From: Deltaproteobacteria bacterium
GTDB lineage: Bacteria; Myxococcota_A; UBA9160; JAJDAL01
Length of the DNA: 64,000 nucleotides
NCBI GenBank assembly: GCA_029261875.1
Contig: JAJDAL010000025.1
Location: 1-64,000, forward strand
Direction: 5' to 3'
Position 1 is the stretch's first letter, and every line of letters begins with the position of its first letter. Positions 7,132 to 15,352 of this stretch are shown here, piece after piece. A program made the position numbers and the translations under genes. The notes under the pieces are model-generated. The model ran no database searches and was not told where the DNA came from. It was given only the letters and a program-made list of their open reading frames with translations.

Positions 7132-9543
7132 ATGAAAGCCGTTACCCCCACTCCTGAAATTCCCGAAGAACTTCCGATCCTCCCCCTCCGGGAATTCGTG
7201 ATGTTCCCCTACATGGTCCTGCCCATCTTCGTGTCGCGCGAGAAATCGATCGCGGCCATCGAAGATGCCCTCGCCGGCGATCGCTTGATCTGCCTCGTGG
7301 CCCAACGGGACCCCGACATCGAAGATCCCGAACCGGACGATCTTCACCGGGTCGGAACGGTTTCCATGGTGATGCGAATTCTTCGCCTGCCCGACGGGCG
7401 CGTGAAGGCGCTCGTGCAAGGACTCACCCGAGCGGAAGTTCAGAGTTACGTGAGCGGCGAACGTGCGGATCGGGTTTGCGTGCAGGCCCTCGCCGCGGAT
7501 TCCGAGACCAACTGGTGTGTCGAAGTCGAAGCGTTGGTGCGCTCGGTGCGCGTCCGCATCGAAGAAATTCTTCCGTACAAGAATCTTCCGCCGGAAGTGT
7601 TTTCGATTACGGCGAACGTCGAAGAACCGGGACGGCTCGCTGACCTGGTGGCTTCGAATCTGCGCATGCGGATGCCCGATGCCCAGGCGATTCTCGAATC
7701 CATCGATCCCGTTGCGCGGCTGCGCAAGGCGGACTCGTTCCTGCGCCGTGAGCTCGAAGTCACCACCATGCAGGCGGAGATTCAGAGCCAGGCCAAGGAA
7801 GAGATTTCCCGCAGTCAACGCGAACAATATTTGCGCGAACAGTTGCGTGCGATCCAGGTCGAATTGGGCGACGCGGACCCCCGCGCCGAAGAGGCCGAGG
7901 AATACCAGGCCAAGATCGATGAAGCGGGCTTGACCGCCGAAGCGTTGGAAGAGGCGACGCGCCAATTGCATCGCCTCGAGCGCATGCATCCCGACGGCCC
8001 GGAAGCCCAGGTGGTGCGCACGTATCTCGATTGGTTGGTGGAACTGCCCTGGACGCGTTCTTCGCCGGACGAACTCGACTTGAATTCGGCGCGCGAGATC
8101 CTCGATTCCGATCACGCGCATCTCGATCGCGTGAAGGACCGGATTCTCGAGTTCTTGGGAGTTCGCAAGCTGCGCAACGATTCGCGCGGCCCGATCCTGT
8201 GTTTCGTGGGACCGCCGGGCGTCGGGAAGACCTCCCTCGGTCGATCCATCGCGCGCGCCATGGGGCGCGAGTTCATTCGCGTGTCGCTGGGTGGCGTCCG
8301 CGACGAAGCGGAGATCCGCGGCCACCGGCGCACCTACGTGGGCGCGCTGCCGGGGCGTTTGATCCAGGGCTTGAAGCAAGCCGGGACCAACAATCCGGTC
8401 TTCATGCTCGACGAACTCGACAAGCTGGGTGCCGATTTTCGTGGGGATCCCGCTTCGGCGCTGCTCGAAGTGCTCGATCCGGAGCAGAACTCGAAGTTCA
8501 GCGATCACTATCTGAACGTGCCCGTCGATCTCTCGAAGGTCTTCTTCATCACCACCGCGAATCAGCTCGATCCCATTCCCGGGCCCCTGCGCGATCGCAT
8601 GGAAGTGATCCGTCTGGCGGGCTACACGCCGGAAGAGAAGAGCGAGATCGCCCGCACGTATCTGATTCCGAAGCAGATGGAAGAACACGGACTGCCCGTC
8701 GACCGGGTGCGTTGGTCGGACTCGTCCCTCAAGCGCATCGTGACGGATTACACCCACGAAGCGGGCGTGCGGAACCTCGAACGCCAGATCGCATCCGTGT
8801 GCCGCAAGGCCGCGCGTCGGGCCGCCGAGGGCAACGAATCCGACGTACAGGTCAACACCAAGAACGTCACGCGCTACCTGGGGCCGCCCACCTTCATTCC
8901 CGACGACCCCCAGCGCGCCGGCGAAGTCGGCGTGACGAACGGACTCGCCTGGACCGAAGCGGGGGGCGACGTGCTGCGCATCGAGGCGCTCATGACCAAG
9001 GGGCGCGACCTGATGCTGACGGGACAGCTGGGCGACGTCATGAAGGAATCGTGTCACGCGGCGCTCACCTACGCGCGTTGGTTCGTGCCCCAAATGGGCG
9101 TCGATGAAATGCACTTGATGCGCCACCAGGTCCACATCCACATCCCGGCCGGCGCCATTCCCAAGGATGGTCCTTCGGCGGGGATTACGATCGCCACGGC
9201 GATCATCTCCCTCGCGTCGGATGTGCCGATCCGCGGCGACGTCGCGATGACGGGCGAAGTCACGCTTCGCGGCCGCGTATTGCCGGTGGGGGGCGTGCGG
9301 GAAAAGGCCCTGGCGGCCCATCGCGCGGGCATCAACTGCGTGATTCTGCCCAAGAAGAATTTCGACGATCTCGCCGAGATTCCCGCCGAAGTGAAGAAGA
9401 AGATCGAGTTCATCCCCGTGAGCCACATGGACGAGGTGCTCGAGCACGCCCTCGAGCGCCCGAGCGGCAAGCGCAAGACGCGCAAGAGCTACCCCGGTCG
9501 CGGACCCACGCCGGGCCCGGTCGCGCACGCCAAGAATCGCTAG
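7132..9543 (+). CDS. lon: ATP-dependent protease Lon
   Basis: Degrades misfolded and regulatory proteins. The 803-aa product has an N-terminal LON substrate-binding domain (ILPLREFVMFPYMVLPIFVS), a coiled-coil linker, an AAA+ module with Walker A GPPGVGKTSL and Walker B VFMLDELDK, and a C-terminal peptidase domain with the catalytic Ser in KDGPSAGI and the Lys in VGGVREKALAA. It starts at ATG 7132 after a 104-bp gap in which I could not find a convincing promoter. Its position after the chaperone genes fits a protein quality-control cluster. Confidence 0.97.
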   Translation: MKAVTPTPEIPEELPILPLREFVMFPYMVLPIFVSREKSIAAIEDALAGDRLICLVAQRDPDIEDPEPDDLHRVGTVSMVMRILRLPDGRVKALVQGLTRAEVQSYVSGERADRVCVQALAADSETNWCVEVEALVRSVRVRIEEILPYKNLPPEVFSITANVEEPGRLADLVASNLRMRMPDAQAILESIDPVARLRKADSFLRRELEVTTMQAEIQSQAKEEISRSQREQYLREQLRAIQVELGDADPRAEEAEEYQAKIDEAGLTAEALEEATRQLHRLERMHPDGPEAQVVRTYLDWLVELPWTRSSPDELDLNSAREILDSDHAHLDRVKDRILEFLGVRKLRNDSRGPILCFVGPPGVGKTSLGRSIARAMGREFIRVSLGGVRDEAEIRGHRRTYVGALPGRLIQGLKQAGTNNPVFMLDELDKLGADFRGDPASALLEVLDPEQNSKFSDHYLNVPVDLSKVFFITTANQLDPIPGPLRDRMEVIRLAGYTPEEKSEIARTYLIPKQMEEHGLPVDRVRWSDSSLKRIVTDYTHEAGVRNLERQIASVCRKAARRAAEGNESDVQVNTKNVTRYLGPPTFIPDDPQRAGEVGVTNGLAWTEAGGDVLRIEALMTKGRDLMLTGQLGDVMKESCHAALTYARWFVPQMGVDEMHLMRHQVHIHIPAGAIPKDGPSAGITIATAIISLASDVPIRGDVAMTGEVTLRGRVLPVGGVREKALAAHRAGINCVILPKKNFDDLAEIPAEVKKKIEFIPVSHMDEVLEHALERPSGKRKTRKSYPGRGPTPGPVAHAKNR

Positions 9544-9627
9544 CTACGGCGAGCTGGGGCGAGTTGGGCCAGCTGCGGCTCGCTGGGGTTAGCGGGGGTT
9601 AGCGGCGGATCGCGCGCGGCACGCGGG

Positions 9628-10782
9628 TCAGTTCGCGGAATCGATCAACGCCCGCAATTCATCGAGCAGCTTCGACATGTCGGGTGGCAGGTTGACGCCC
9701 GCGGACCCCGTGTATCCCGTCAGGATGTATTCCTCGAGAAACGCGTAGGCGGGTTCCGCGAAGCGCGAACCCGGCGCGAAGCGGATCGACGCCTCCAGGA
9801 AATATTCGGTTTCGGAAACCCAGATGCCGTGGGTGATGTGGGCATCGGCCACGCCCAGCAGGTAGAAGGCCTCCGCGAGCACGTCGGCATCTTTGGGATT
9901 CGAATCCACGAAACGGTTCAACAGGCATTGCGCCGCCACGTATTGAACCAGCCCGTAGCGCTCACTCGGGAACACGGCCCGCGACTGGGCCTGGGCAACC
10001 GCTCGGCGCGCGGCTTCGAGTTCGCGTTTCGAATTCAGGACGGGTTTCAGAACGTTCAGGGTTTCGCGCCAGCGTTCGACGTGGTCGCGTAGGTAGCGGG
10101 GCGTGTCCGGCCGCTTCTGGAACGCCAGCAGGGCCTTCTCTGCCCGCGCGGGGTCGTTGCGGACGCACAGGGCGATGCGGAGGTAATTCGAAACCGTGCC
10201 GTTGAGGTCGATGTAAGTCGGGGATTCAGCGCGGCTTTGCAGCGCCTGTTCGTAGGTCGAGAGCGCCGCGTCGAATTGACGCGTGGCGACTTCGAGTCGC
10301 GCCCGATCGACGGGTTCGAGGTCCGCGATTCGAACCGATGCCAGAAATTCCTTCCCGAGACCGAAGGTGCGCTCGCTCGGCAGCTTCGAATGGCAGGCAA
10401 AGCAGTTCTCGGTGAGTTCTTGGAGCACGAAGCGGGCGGAGCGATGGTTGCCGGATTCGTAGTGGTAGAGCGCTTCGCGGGCGTCGCGCGCCAGGGAAGC
10501 GCGGAGAAAATCGAAGCTCTGGTTCAGCTCGCCACCGTGGGCGAGCAGGCGATGGGCACTGTTCGAAAGCGCGCGCAGCGCCTGGGTCATGGCCTCGCGC
10601 TGTTCCGGGTCGTCGTCGAAACTGAGGCGGTAGGCGACGGTCAGGGCTTGGAAGATCTCGCGCATGGTGGATTGAGTGACCGGGCGTTCGGTGTCCGCCC
10701 GGGCTTCACCCCCCCACACCACCAGCAAAGTGGCGCCGAGCACGAGCGCGCGGCGCGCCACGGGTCGACGGTTTCCCAGCAT
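9628..10782 (-). CDS. exported mono-haem protein: cytochrome c'-like helical domain plus TPR-like region
   Basis: Function not known. The ATG at 10782 is chosen over one at 10806 because a GGGGGG-rich Shine-Dalgarno lies just upstream. The 384-aa product has a signal peptide ending near GGEARA. Residues 35-140 are helical and end with one haem-attachment motif CFACH (127-131). Helices followed by a C-terminal CxxCH is the layout of cytochrome c'. The rest (140-384) is helical and TPR-like. It faces a second cytochrome c across a repeat-filled intergenic region and ends convergent with lon. Confidence 0.7.
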   Translation of the reverse strand: MLGNRRPVARRALVLGATLLVVWGGEARADTERPVTQSTMREIFQALTVAYRLSFDDDPEQREAMTQALRALSNSAHRLLAHGGELNQSFDFLRASLARDAREALYHYESGNHRSARFVLQELTENCFACHSKLPSERTFGLGKEFLASVRIADLEPVDRARLEVATRQFDAALSTYEQALQSRAESPTYIDLNGTVSNYLRIALCVRNDPARAEKALLAFQKRPDTPRYLRDHVERWRETLNVLKPVLNSKRELEAARRAVAQAQSRAVFPSERYGLVQYVAAQCLLNRFVDSNPKDADVLAEAFYLLGVADAHITHGIWVSETEYFLEASIRFAPGSRFAEPAYAFLEEYILTGYTGSAGVNLPPDMSKLLDELRALIDSAN

Positions 10783-10810
10783 GAAATCCCCCCTTTGCGG
10801 GTTCACGAAA

Positions 10811-10996
10811 GCAGGACCCGTGCCAAACCGCAGGGCGGGGGCAAAACAGCAGGACGGGTGTCAGACAGCGCGGGACGGGTGCCAGCGGACAGGTGCCAGA
10901 CAGCGGGACCGCTGCCAGACAGTGGGACCGTTGCCAGGCCGCGGGACAGGTGCCAGACAACGGACGGGTGCCAGACAGCCGGACCGTTGCCAAATC
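10811..10996 (+). repeat. ten-unit degenerate direct repeat between two cytochrome genes
   Basis: About ten head-to-tail copies of a 16-20 bp unit, consensus GGAC(G/C/A)G(G/T)TGCCAGACAGC, fill this stretch. The internal variants GGACGGGTGCCAG, GGACCGTTGCCAG and GGACAGGTGCCAG recur. All copies point the same way. With neighbours at 10783-10810 and 10997-11070 this is the whole 288-bp divergent intergenic region. It resembles the GGTGCCAGACACC-type extragenic motifs seen in other bacteria, but no transposase is nearby. Confidence 0.85.
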
Positions 10997-11070
10997 GATG
11001 CTTGGCATGGGGCGTGCACCTCGCATGGGGCGTAAAATTTCTGGACGCTGGAAACAGGAGGATCCGTGGC

Positions 11071-11508
11071 ATGCATCAGCTTGGCCGGGCGGCTTGCGTT
11101 CTATTCATCGCCGTTATCGCAGCACTGGGTTGTGGCGGGCCCCATCCGCACGAGACCGAAGAACCGTCGCTTCTGTTGGTCGAATCCGGGCGCGCGAACT
11201 TCGAGCGCTATTGCGTGTCGTGTCACGGAACCGGAGGCCGGGGCGATGGCCCCGTCGCAGGCTCTCTCACGCCGCCGCCAGCGGATTTGACGCGGATTGC
11301 CGCGCGCCGCGGTGGCGTTTTCCCGGCTGCGGAAATCGCCGCCTATGTGGACGGGCGCACGGACGTGTCCGCCCACGGGTCGCGCAGCATGCCGGTATGG
11401 GGGCGGCGTTTCGGCGCGCCGATCGCGCCGGACTCGACCGCCGAGGAGGCCGTGCGCGGCCACCTCCTGGTCCTGGTCGAGTACCTGAAAACCCTTCAGC
11501 GCGAGTAG
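11071..11508 (+). CDS. class-I mono-haem cytochrome c lipoprotein
   Basis: A 145-aa lipoprotein: signal MHQLGRAACVLFIAVIAALG followed by Cys21. The haem motif is CVSCH (48-52), with a probable axial Met107 in SMPVWG, the class-I cytochrome c arrangement. The start at ATG 11071 is supported by CAGGAGGAT at 11055-11063. It probably carries electrons at the outer or inner membrane surface. It is transcribed away from the cytochrome c'-like gene across the repeat array, so the two may share control. Confidence 0.86.
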   Translation: MHQLGRAACVLFIAVIAALGCGGPHPHETEEPSLLLVESGRANFERYCVSCHGTGGRGDGPVAGSLTPPPADLTRIAARRGGVFPAAEIAAYVDGRTDVSAHGSRSMPVWGRRFGAPIAPDSTAEEAVRGHLLVLVEYLKTLQRE

Positions 11509-11575
11509 GCGGGTGGGATAATCGACCTCGCCGGGGTCGAAATGTCCCGGATTCGCGCGCGCGGTCGAATCCGGC

Positions 11576-11661
11576 AGTCTCGCTCTCGTGAAGCTTCGAG
11601 ACGTCGGCGAGTTTGGGTAGTCTCGCTCTCGTGAAGCTCCGAGACGTCGGCGAGTTTGGAT
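11576..11661 (+). repeat. 43-bp tandem duplication covering the thiL start
   Basis: Copies 11576-11618 and 11619-11661 differ at very few positions. Both contain GTGAAGCT(T/C)CGAGACGTCG, the first codons of thiL. In the upstream copy the frame runs GTG 11588 to TAG 11618-11620, a 10-codon dead-end ORF (VKLRDVGEFG). The downstream copy continues into ThiL. Confidence 0.9.
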
Positions 11662-12575
11662 TGATCGACCGCGTTGCCCGGCGCGTGGCGCGCACCCGGG
11701 CCGGCGGCGCCCGGCCGGTCCTCGGCATCGGGGATGACGCCGCGCTGTTGCGCGCCCGAGCGGATGAAGACGTCGCGGTCAGTACCGACGCCTGTGTCGA
11801 GGGGGTCCACTTCCGCTGGGATGCGGCGGCTCCCGCCACCATCGGACGGCGGGCGGCGGCGGCCGCGCTCTCGGATCTGGCCGCCATGGGGGCCCGGCCC
11901 CTTGGAATGACGATCGCTCTGGCGGCTCCGCCCGCGGCGGATCTGGCGCGGATCGAAGCCTTGCTGGGCGGTGTGATCACCCAGGCGGCGCGCGCGGAGA
12001 CGCCGGTCGTCGGGGGCAATGTCACGCGCTCGCGCCAAGTCTCCCTGACCTTGACCGCAATCGGCGCGGTCGTTCGGGGCCGCGCGTTGCGGCGCGACGC
12101 GGCGCGGGTGGGAGACCGCATTCTCGTGACGGGCCAGTTGGGTGCGGCGGCCTTCGATCGCGTCCGCGCGCAGCGGGAAAAGGTCCGGGGCAAGTACGTG
12201 CCCGAGCCCAGGCTCGCGGTAGGCCGACGTTTGGCGCGACTCCGGGGTGTCGGAGCCTGCATCGATGTTTCCGACGGACTGGTCGCGGACCTCCACCACC
12301 TGCTGCGGGCCTCCGGGGTGGGAGCGGCCTTCGACGAAGCGCGCGTTCCGCAGCCTCGGGGTTTCCCTGCAAAGTGCCGCCGCTTGGGTGTCGACCCACG
12401 CAAGCTGGCCCTTCACGGCGGTGAGGATTACGAGCTGCTCTTCACCCTGCGTCCCGGCGCCCCGCAAGTCGCGCAACTGGGTCGTCGTTGGGGCATCGCA
12501 CTCGCAGAAATCGGTCGCGTGACCCCGCCCAACCCGCGCACTCCGGGCAAACCTTCCGGTTGGCGGCACTTTTAG
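11631..12575 (+). CDS. thiL: thiamine-monophosphate kinase
   Basis: Phosphorylates thiamine phosphate to thiamine diphosphate. The 314-aa product has the family motifs GIGDDAALLRA (nucleotide/metal loop), STDACVEGVHFRW, ALSDLAAMGARPLGM, VVGGNVTRS and DVSDGLVADLHHLL. Start GTG 11631 (KLRDVGEFGLIDRV) matches the usual ThiL beginning E..LI; TTG 11613 is a longer alternative. The 5' end is the second unit of a 43-bp tandem duplication. No other thiamine genes or TPP riboswitch are visible, so it appears to sit alone. Confidence 0.93.
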   Translation: MKLRDVGEFGLIDRVARRVARTRAGGARPVLGIGDDAALLRARADEDVAVSTDACVEGVHFRWDAAAPATIGRRAAAAALSDLAAMGARPLGMTIALAAPPAADLARIEALLGGVITQAARAETPVVGGNVTRSRQVSLTLTAIGAVVRGRALRRDAARVGDRILVTGQLGAAAFDRVRAQREKVRGKYVPEPRLAVGRRLARLRGVGACIDVSDGLVADLHHLLRASGVGAAFDEARVPQPRGFPAKCRRLGVDPRKLALHGGEDYELLFTLRPGAPQVAQLGRRWGIALAEIGRVTPPNPRTPGKPSGWRHF

Positions 12576-12641
12576 CCGCCCGAGCGTCAAGACCCCTCGT
12601 TCATCAACCGATAGCGCCCTCGAGGGGACAAGAGAGCGCAC

Positions 12642-12670
12642 GGTTTTCCAGCTCGGATTTGCGGAAAACC
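12642..12670 (+). promoter_or_regulatory. 8-bp inverted repeat just upstream of the receiver gene
   Basis: GGTTTTCC (12642-12649) and GGAAAACC (12663-12670) are perfect arms with a 13-nt spacer, ending 10 nt before the ATG and right before its GAGGG ribosome site. It could be an operator or a hairpin affecting translation. A second pair, CCCCTCG 12593-12599 and CGAGGGG 12621-12627, lies upstream in the same 105-bp gap. Confidence 0.45.
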
Positions 12671-12680
12671 AACGAGGGCG

Positions 12681-13052
12681 ATGGTGAAGGTTCGGGTCCT
12701 GGTGGCGGACGACGCTCCGTTCATGCGGGATGTGCTGCGCGAGATCCTCGAGCCCGAAGGGTTCGAATTGGTGGCTTCGGTTCCCGATGGGTTCCGCGCC
12801 GTCGAGGCCTTCCAAGCACACAAACCCGACCTCGTTCTGCTCGACGTCCTCATGCCCACCCTCTGCGGTCTCAACACAACCGTCGAGATCCGACGCCTCG
12901 ATCCCCACGCGCGAATCGTCATGTGCAGCAGCATCGGCCAGGAAACGTTGGTCATGCAGGCTGTGGAAGCCGGTGCCCTCGATTTCGTGGTGAAGCCCTA
13001 CAAGCCCGACTGTCTGCTGGCCACGATCCGGCACGTCTTGAAACGCGACTAG
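12681..13052 (+). CDS. stand-alone response regulator (CheY-like receiver)
   Basis: At 123 aa this is a receiver domain only. The acidic pocket is in VLVADDAPFMRD, the phospho-acceptor Asp in LVLLDVLMP, the switch Ser in VMCSS and the conserved Lys in FVVKPY. With no output domain it should signal by protein contact, as CheY or Spo0F do. No histidine kinase or chemotaxis gene is in the window, so its partner is unknown. The ATG at 12681 follows GAGGG. Confidence 0.88.
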   Translation: MVKVRVLVADDAPFMRDVLREILEPEGFELVASVPDGFRAVEAFQAHKPDLVLLDVLMPTLCGLNTTVEIRRLDPHARIVMCSSIGQETLVMQAVEAGALDFVVKPYKPDCLLATIRHVLKRD

Positions 13053-13116
13053 GGCGCGCATCGCCCCCGGATCCCGCTGGCTGCACTCCCGCCCGTTCCG
13101 AACTAACGTTGCCGCC

Positions 13117-13866
13117 GTGGATCGCCATCGGCTGAAGGAACTCCTGGAGGGTGTCGCGCGCGGCGACATCGATGTCGCGAGTGCAACGGAATCCGTGGCC
13201 TCGCCGCCGTTCGTCGACACGGACCACGCCCGGGTCGACACCCATCGCGCCCTGCGTCACGGGTTTCCCGAAGTGGTTTTTGCGCCGGGCAAGACCGCCG
13301 AGCAGATCATCAGCGTCATGCAGACCCTGCACGCCGCCGGTCAGCAGGCGTTGGTGACCCGCGTCGAATCGGACGTGGCGTCGCGCATTTGCGGCGCGCT
13401 GCCGGCTGCGGATTACGACGCCGACGCGCGGCTGCTCTGGTTGGGTCCGTCGGAGACGCCCATCGAGGGCAAGGGGACCATCGCGGTGATCTCAGCCGGG
13501 ACCGCGGACCGTCCGGTGGCCGCGGAAGCGGTGGGTGTGGCGCGTCGTTTCGGCAACAAAGTGGATTTGCTGCAGGACGTGGGGGTCGCGGGGATTCACC
13601 GCTTGTTGGCCTCGACGGAAGTCTTGCGCAGCGCGCGCGTCTTGATCGCCGTGGCGGGCATGGAGGGCGCGCTGCCTTCGGTCGTGGGCGGATTGGTGGA
13701 CAAACCGGTGATCGCCGTGCCCACCAGCGTCGGGTACGGCGCCGCCTTCGGTGGCGTGGCCGCGCTGCTCGGCATGCTGACGAGCTGCGCGTCGAATGTC
13801 ACGGTCGTGAACATCGACAACGGTTTCGGTGCCGCCTACGTGGCGAGCCTGATCAATCGGCTCTGA
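13117..13866 (+). CDS. larB: nickel-pincer cofactor biosynthesis protein LarB
   Basis: LarB carboxylates and hydrolyses nicotinic acid adenine dinucleotide, the first step to the nickel-pincer nucleotide cofactor of lactate racemase-type enzymes. The 249-aa product has the PurE-like core (TIAVISAGTADRPVAAEA, VIAVAGMEGALPSVVGGL, IAVPTSVGYGAAFGGVAALL). It begins at GTG 13117 and is followed after 6 nt by larC. Neither larE (sulfur transferase) nor larA is in the window. Confidence 0.92.
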   Translation: MDRHRLKELLEGVARGDIDVASATESVASPPFVDTDHARVDTHRALRHGFPEVVFAPGKTAEQIISVMQTLHAAGQQALVTRVESDVASRICGALPAADYDADARLLWLGPSETPIEGKGTIAVISAGTADRPVAAEAVGVARRFGNKVDLLQDVGVAGIHRLLASTEVLRSARVLIAVAGMEGALPSVVGGLVDKPVIAVPTSVGYGAAFGGVAALLGMLTSCASNVTVVNIDNGFGAAYVASLINRL

Positions 13867-13872
13867 GGTCAC

Positions 13873-15072
13873 GTGAGTCGCGTCCTTCATCTCGATTGTT
13901 TCTCGGGCATCGCGGGCAACATGTTCCTCGGCGCGCTGCTCGATCTCGGTCTGTCGCGCAAACAACTCGACGCCGACTTGGCGGGGCTTCGGGTCGAATA
14001 CAAACTCAAGGTTTCGAAGGTCAAGCGCGGTGCCCTGGCCGCGCGCTACGTCGATGTCCTCGTTCCGAAACCGCGCCGCGCCAAGGGCCACGCCCATGGA
14101 CAGGCGCACGGGCGCAGCTTCAAGGCGATCCACGCGCTGCTTCAGAAGGCCAAGCTCGACGCGGGAGTACGCGAACGCGCCTGCGCGATCTTCGAAGCCC
14201 TGGGCCGCGCGGAAGCGCGGGTTCACGGTTGCAAGCTCGACGACGTGCATTTCCACGAAGTCGGCGCCGTCGACGCCATCGTGGACGTGACCGGCGCGGC
14301 GATCGGGTTGGCTCGACTCGACGTCGGGCGGGTCACCGCTTCGCCGGTCGGGTTGGGGAGTGGCGGAACCGTCGAGACGGAGCACGGGCGTCTGCCCGTA
14401 CCGGTCCCGGCCGCCCTCGAATTGCTGCGCGGGATCCCGACCGTCCCCGCGCAGGTGGAATGGGAAACCGTCACCCCCACGGGCGCCGCGATTCTCAAGA
14501 CCGTGGTCGACGAGTTCCGCCCGCTGCCCGCTATGCGGCCCGAGGCCATCGGGCTGGGGGCGGGCAACGACCGGAAGGGCCCCATGCCCAACGTCCTGCG
14601 TGCGGTGTTGGGGAGCCAGGAGGGCTTCGGCTGGGACCGGGTGGCGGCCCTCGAAACGAATCTCGACGATCTGGTGCCGGAACACTTCGACTATCTGATG
14701 GAAGAACTCTTCGCCGGCGGGGCCCTGGATGTTTCGGTCCAGCACCTCCAGATGAAGAAAAATCGCCCGGGCTTCCTGGTCCGCGTCCTGGCCCGACCCC
14801 AGGACCGGGTTCGACTGGCCCAAATCCTGTTCCAGGAATCGACCGCCATCGGGGTCCGGACCCTGGAATGGGATCGCATGGTCCTCCCCCGGGAGGTCCG
14901 CAAGGTCGCGACTCCCTTCGGAAAGGTGGGGGTCAAGCTGGCCCGCGACGGAAACGGGCGGGTCGATGTCTCGGCGGAATACGAGGACTGCAAGCGGCTG
15001 GCCCGTAAGGCTAAGGTTCCGCTTCGCGATGTGGTGCGTGCGGCGGAAGAGGCCGGGCGCGACGAGCGTTGA
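13873..15072 (+). CDS. larC: nickel-pincer cofactor biosynthesis protein LarC (nickel insertase)
   Basis: LarC inserts nickel into the pincer nucleotide using CTP. The 399-aa product opens with LHLDCFSGIAGNMFLGALLD, has a His-rich stretch (KGHAHGQAHGRSF), VHFHEVGAVDAIVDVTGA, and the late motif ALETNLDDLVPEHFDYLMEE. Unlike the Lactobacillus gene, which needs a programmed frameshift, this is one uninterrupted frame. Its TGA stop (15070-15072) lies inside the -35 of the next promoter. Confidence 0.93.
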   Translation: MSRVLHLDCFSGIAGNMFLGALLDLGLSRKQLDADLAGLRVEYKLKVSKVKRGALAARYVDVLVPKPRRAKGHAHGQAHGRSFKAIHALLQKAKLDAGVRERACAIFEALGRAEARVHGCKLDDVHFHEVGAVDAIVDVTGAAIGLARLDVGRVTASPVGLGSGGTVETEHGRLPVPVPAALELLRGIPTVPAQVEWETVTPTGAAILKTVVDEFRPLPAMRPEAIGLGAGNDRKGPMPNVLRAVLGSQEGFGWDRVAALETNLDDLVPEHFDYLMEELFAGGALDVSVQHLQMKKNRPGFLVRVLARPQDRVRLAQILFQESTAIGVRTLEWDRMVLPREVRKVATPFGKVGVKLARDGNGRVDVSAEYEDCKRLARKAKVPLRDVVRAAEEAGRDER

Positions 15073-15105
15073 CAACGACACTGAGACGTTCCTAGGATCT
15101 CTCAG
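15069..15105 (+). promoter_or_regulatory. strong sigma-70 promoter with overlapping palindrome (histone-like gene)
   Basis: Consensus TTGACA at 15069-15074, 18-nt spacer, TAGGAT at 15093-15098. CTGAGA (15081-15086) and TCTCAG (15100-15105) form an inverted repeat centred on the -10, and CCTAGG at its centre is itself palindromic. That is a good position for a repressor site. The transcript would start about 15 nt before the AGGAGGAG Shine-Dalgarno. Confidence 0.65.
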
Positions 15106-15123
15106 ACTGCAGGAGGAGAAACC

Positions 15124-15348
15124 ATGGGTGAACTGCCGAACGCGGTAGTAAAACGGATCATTACGAAGAACGGCGGGGGCCTGCGAGTGTCGGGCACGGC
15201 CATCGAGAAGGCCGTGAGCGCCGGGGAAGATTACTTCTCGCGACTCGCGAGCGAAGCCCAGGGTTTCGCCGAAGCCGACAAGCGCAAAACGATCATGGAT
15301 AGCGATATCGATCGCGCCCGAGCCAAACTGTCCCAATTCGGCAACTAA
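15124..15348 (+). CDS. bacterial histone-fold protein (archaeal/HMf-like)
   Basis: A 74-aa protein that fills a single histone fold. It starts GELPNAVVKRIITKNG, very close to the MELPIAPIGRII start of archaeal HMf histones. Residues RVS (21-23) match the L1 loop RVS, and KRKTIMDSDIDRA (53-65) matches the L2 RKT motif plus the conserved Asp of alpha-3. Like archaeal histones it has no tail. The expected role is DNA binding as a dimer, possibly a nucleoid protein; related bacterial histones are known from Bdellovibrio. The start at ATG 15124 is certain: AGGAGGAG at 15111-15118. It is monocistronic. Confidence 0.88.
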   Translation: MGELPNAVVKRIITKNGGGLRVSGTAIEKAVSAGEDYFSRLASEAQGFAEADKRKTIMDSDIDRARAKLSQFGN

Positions 15349-15352
15349 GTTG

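Noticed and set aside
7096..9528. 810-aa open frame opposite lon
   Set aside because: Shadow of lon in the reverse frame; no start signal and composition typical of antisense frames.
9544..9627. Terminator between lon and the convergent haem protein gene
   Set aside because: AGCTGG/CCAGCT at 9552-9574 is short, with a long loop and no T-run; the rest is GGGTTAGCG-like simple repetition.
10811..10996. Possible CRISPR array
   Set aside because: Units are only 16-20 nt, directly adjacent and degenerate with no spacers, and no cas genes are present.
10812..11070. Short + and - strand frames through the repeat array
   Set aside because: They arise from translating a direct repeat and have no start signals; the cytochrome start at 11071 has a strong Shine-Dalgarno instead.
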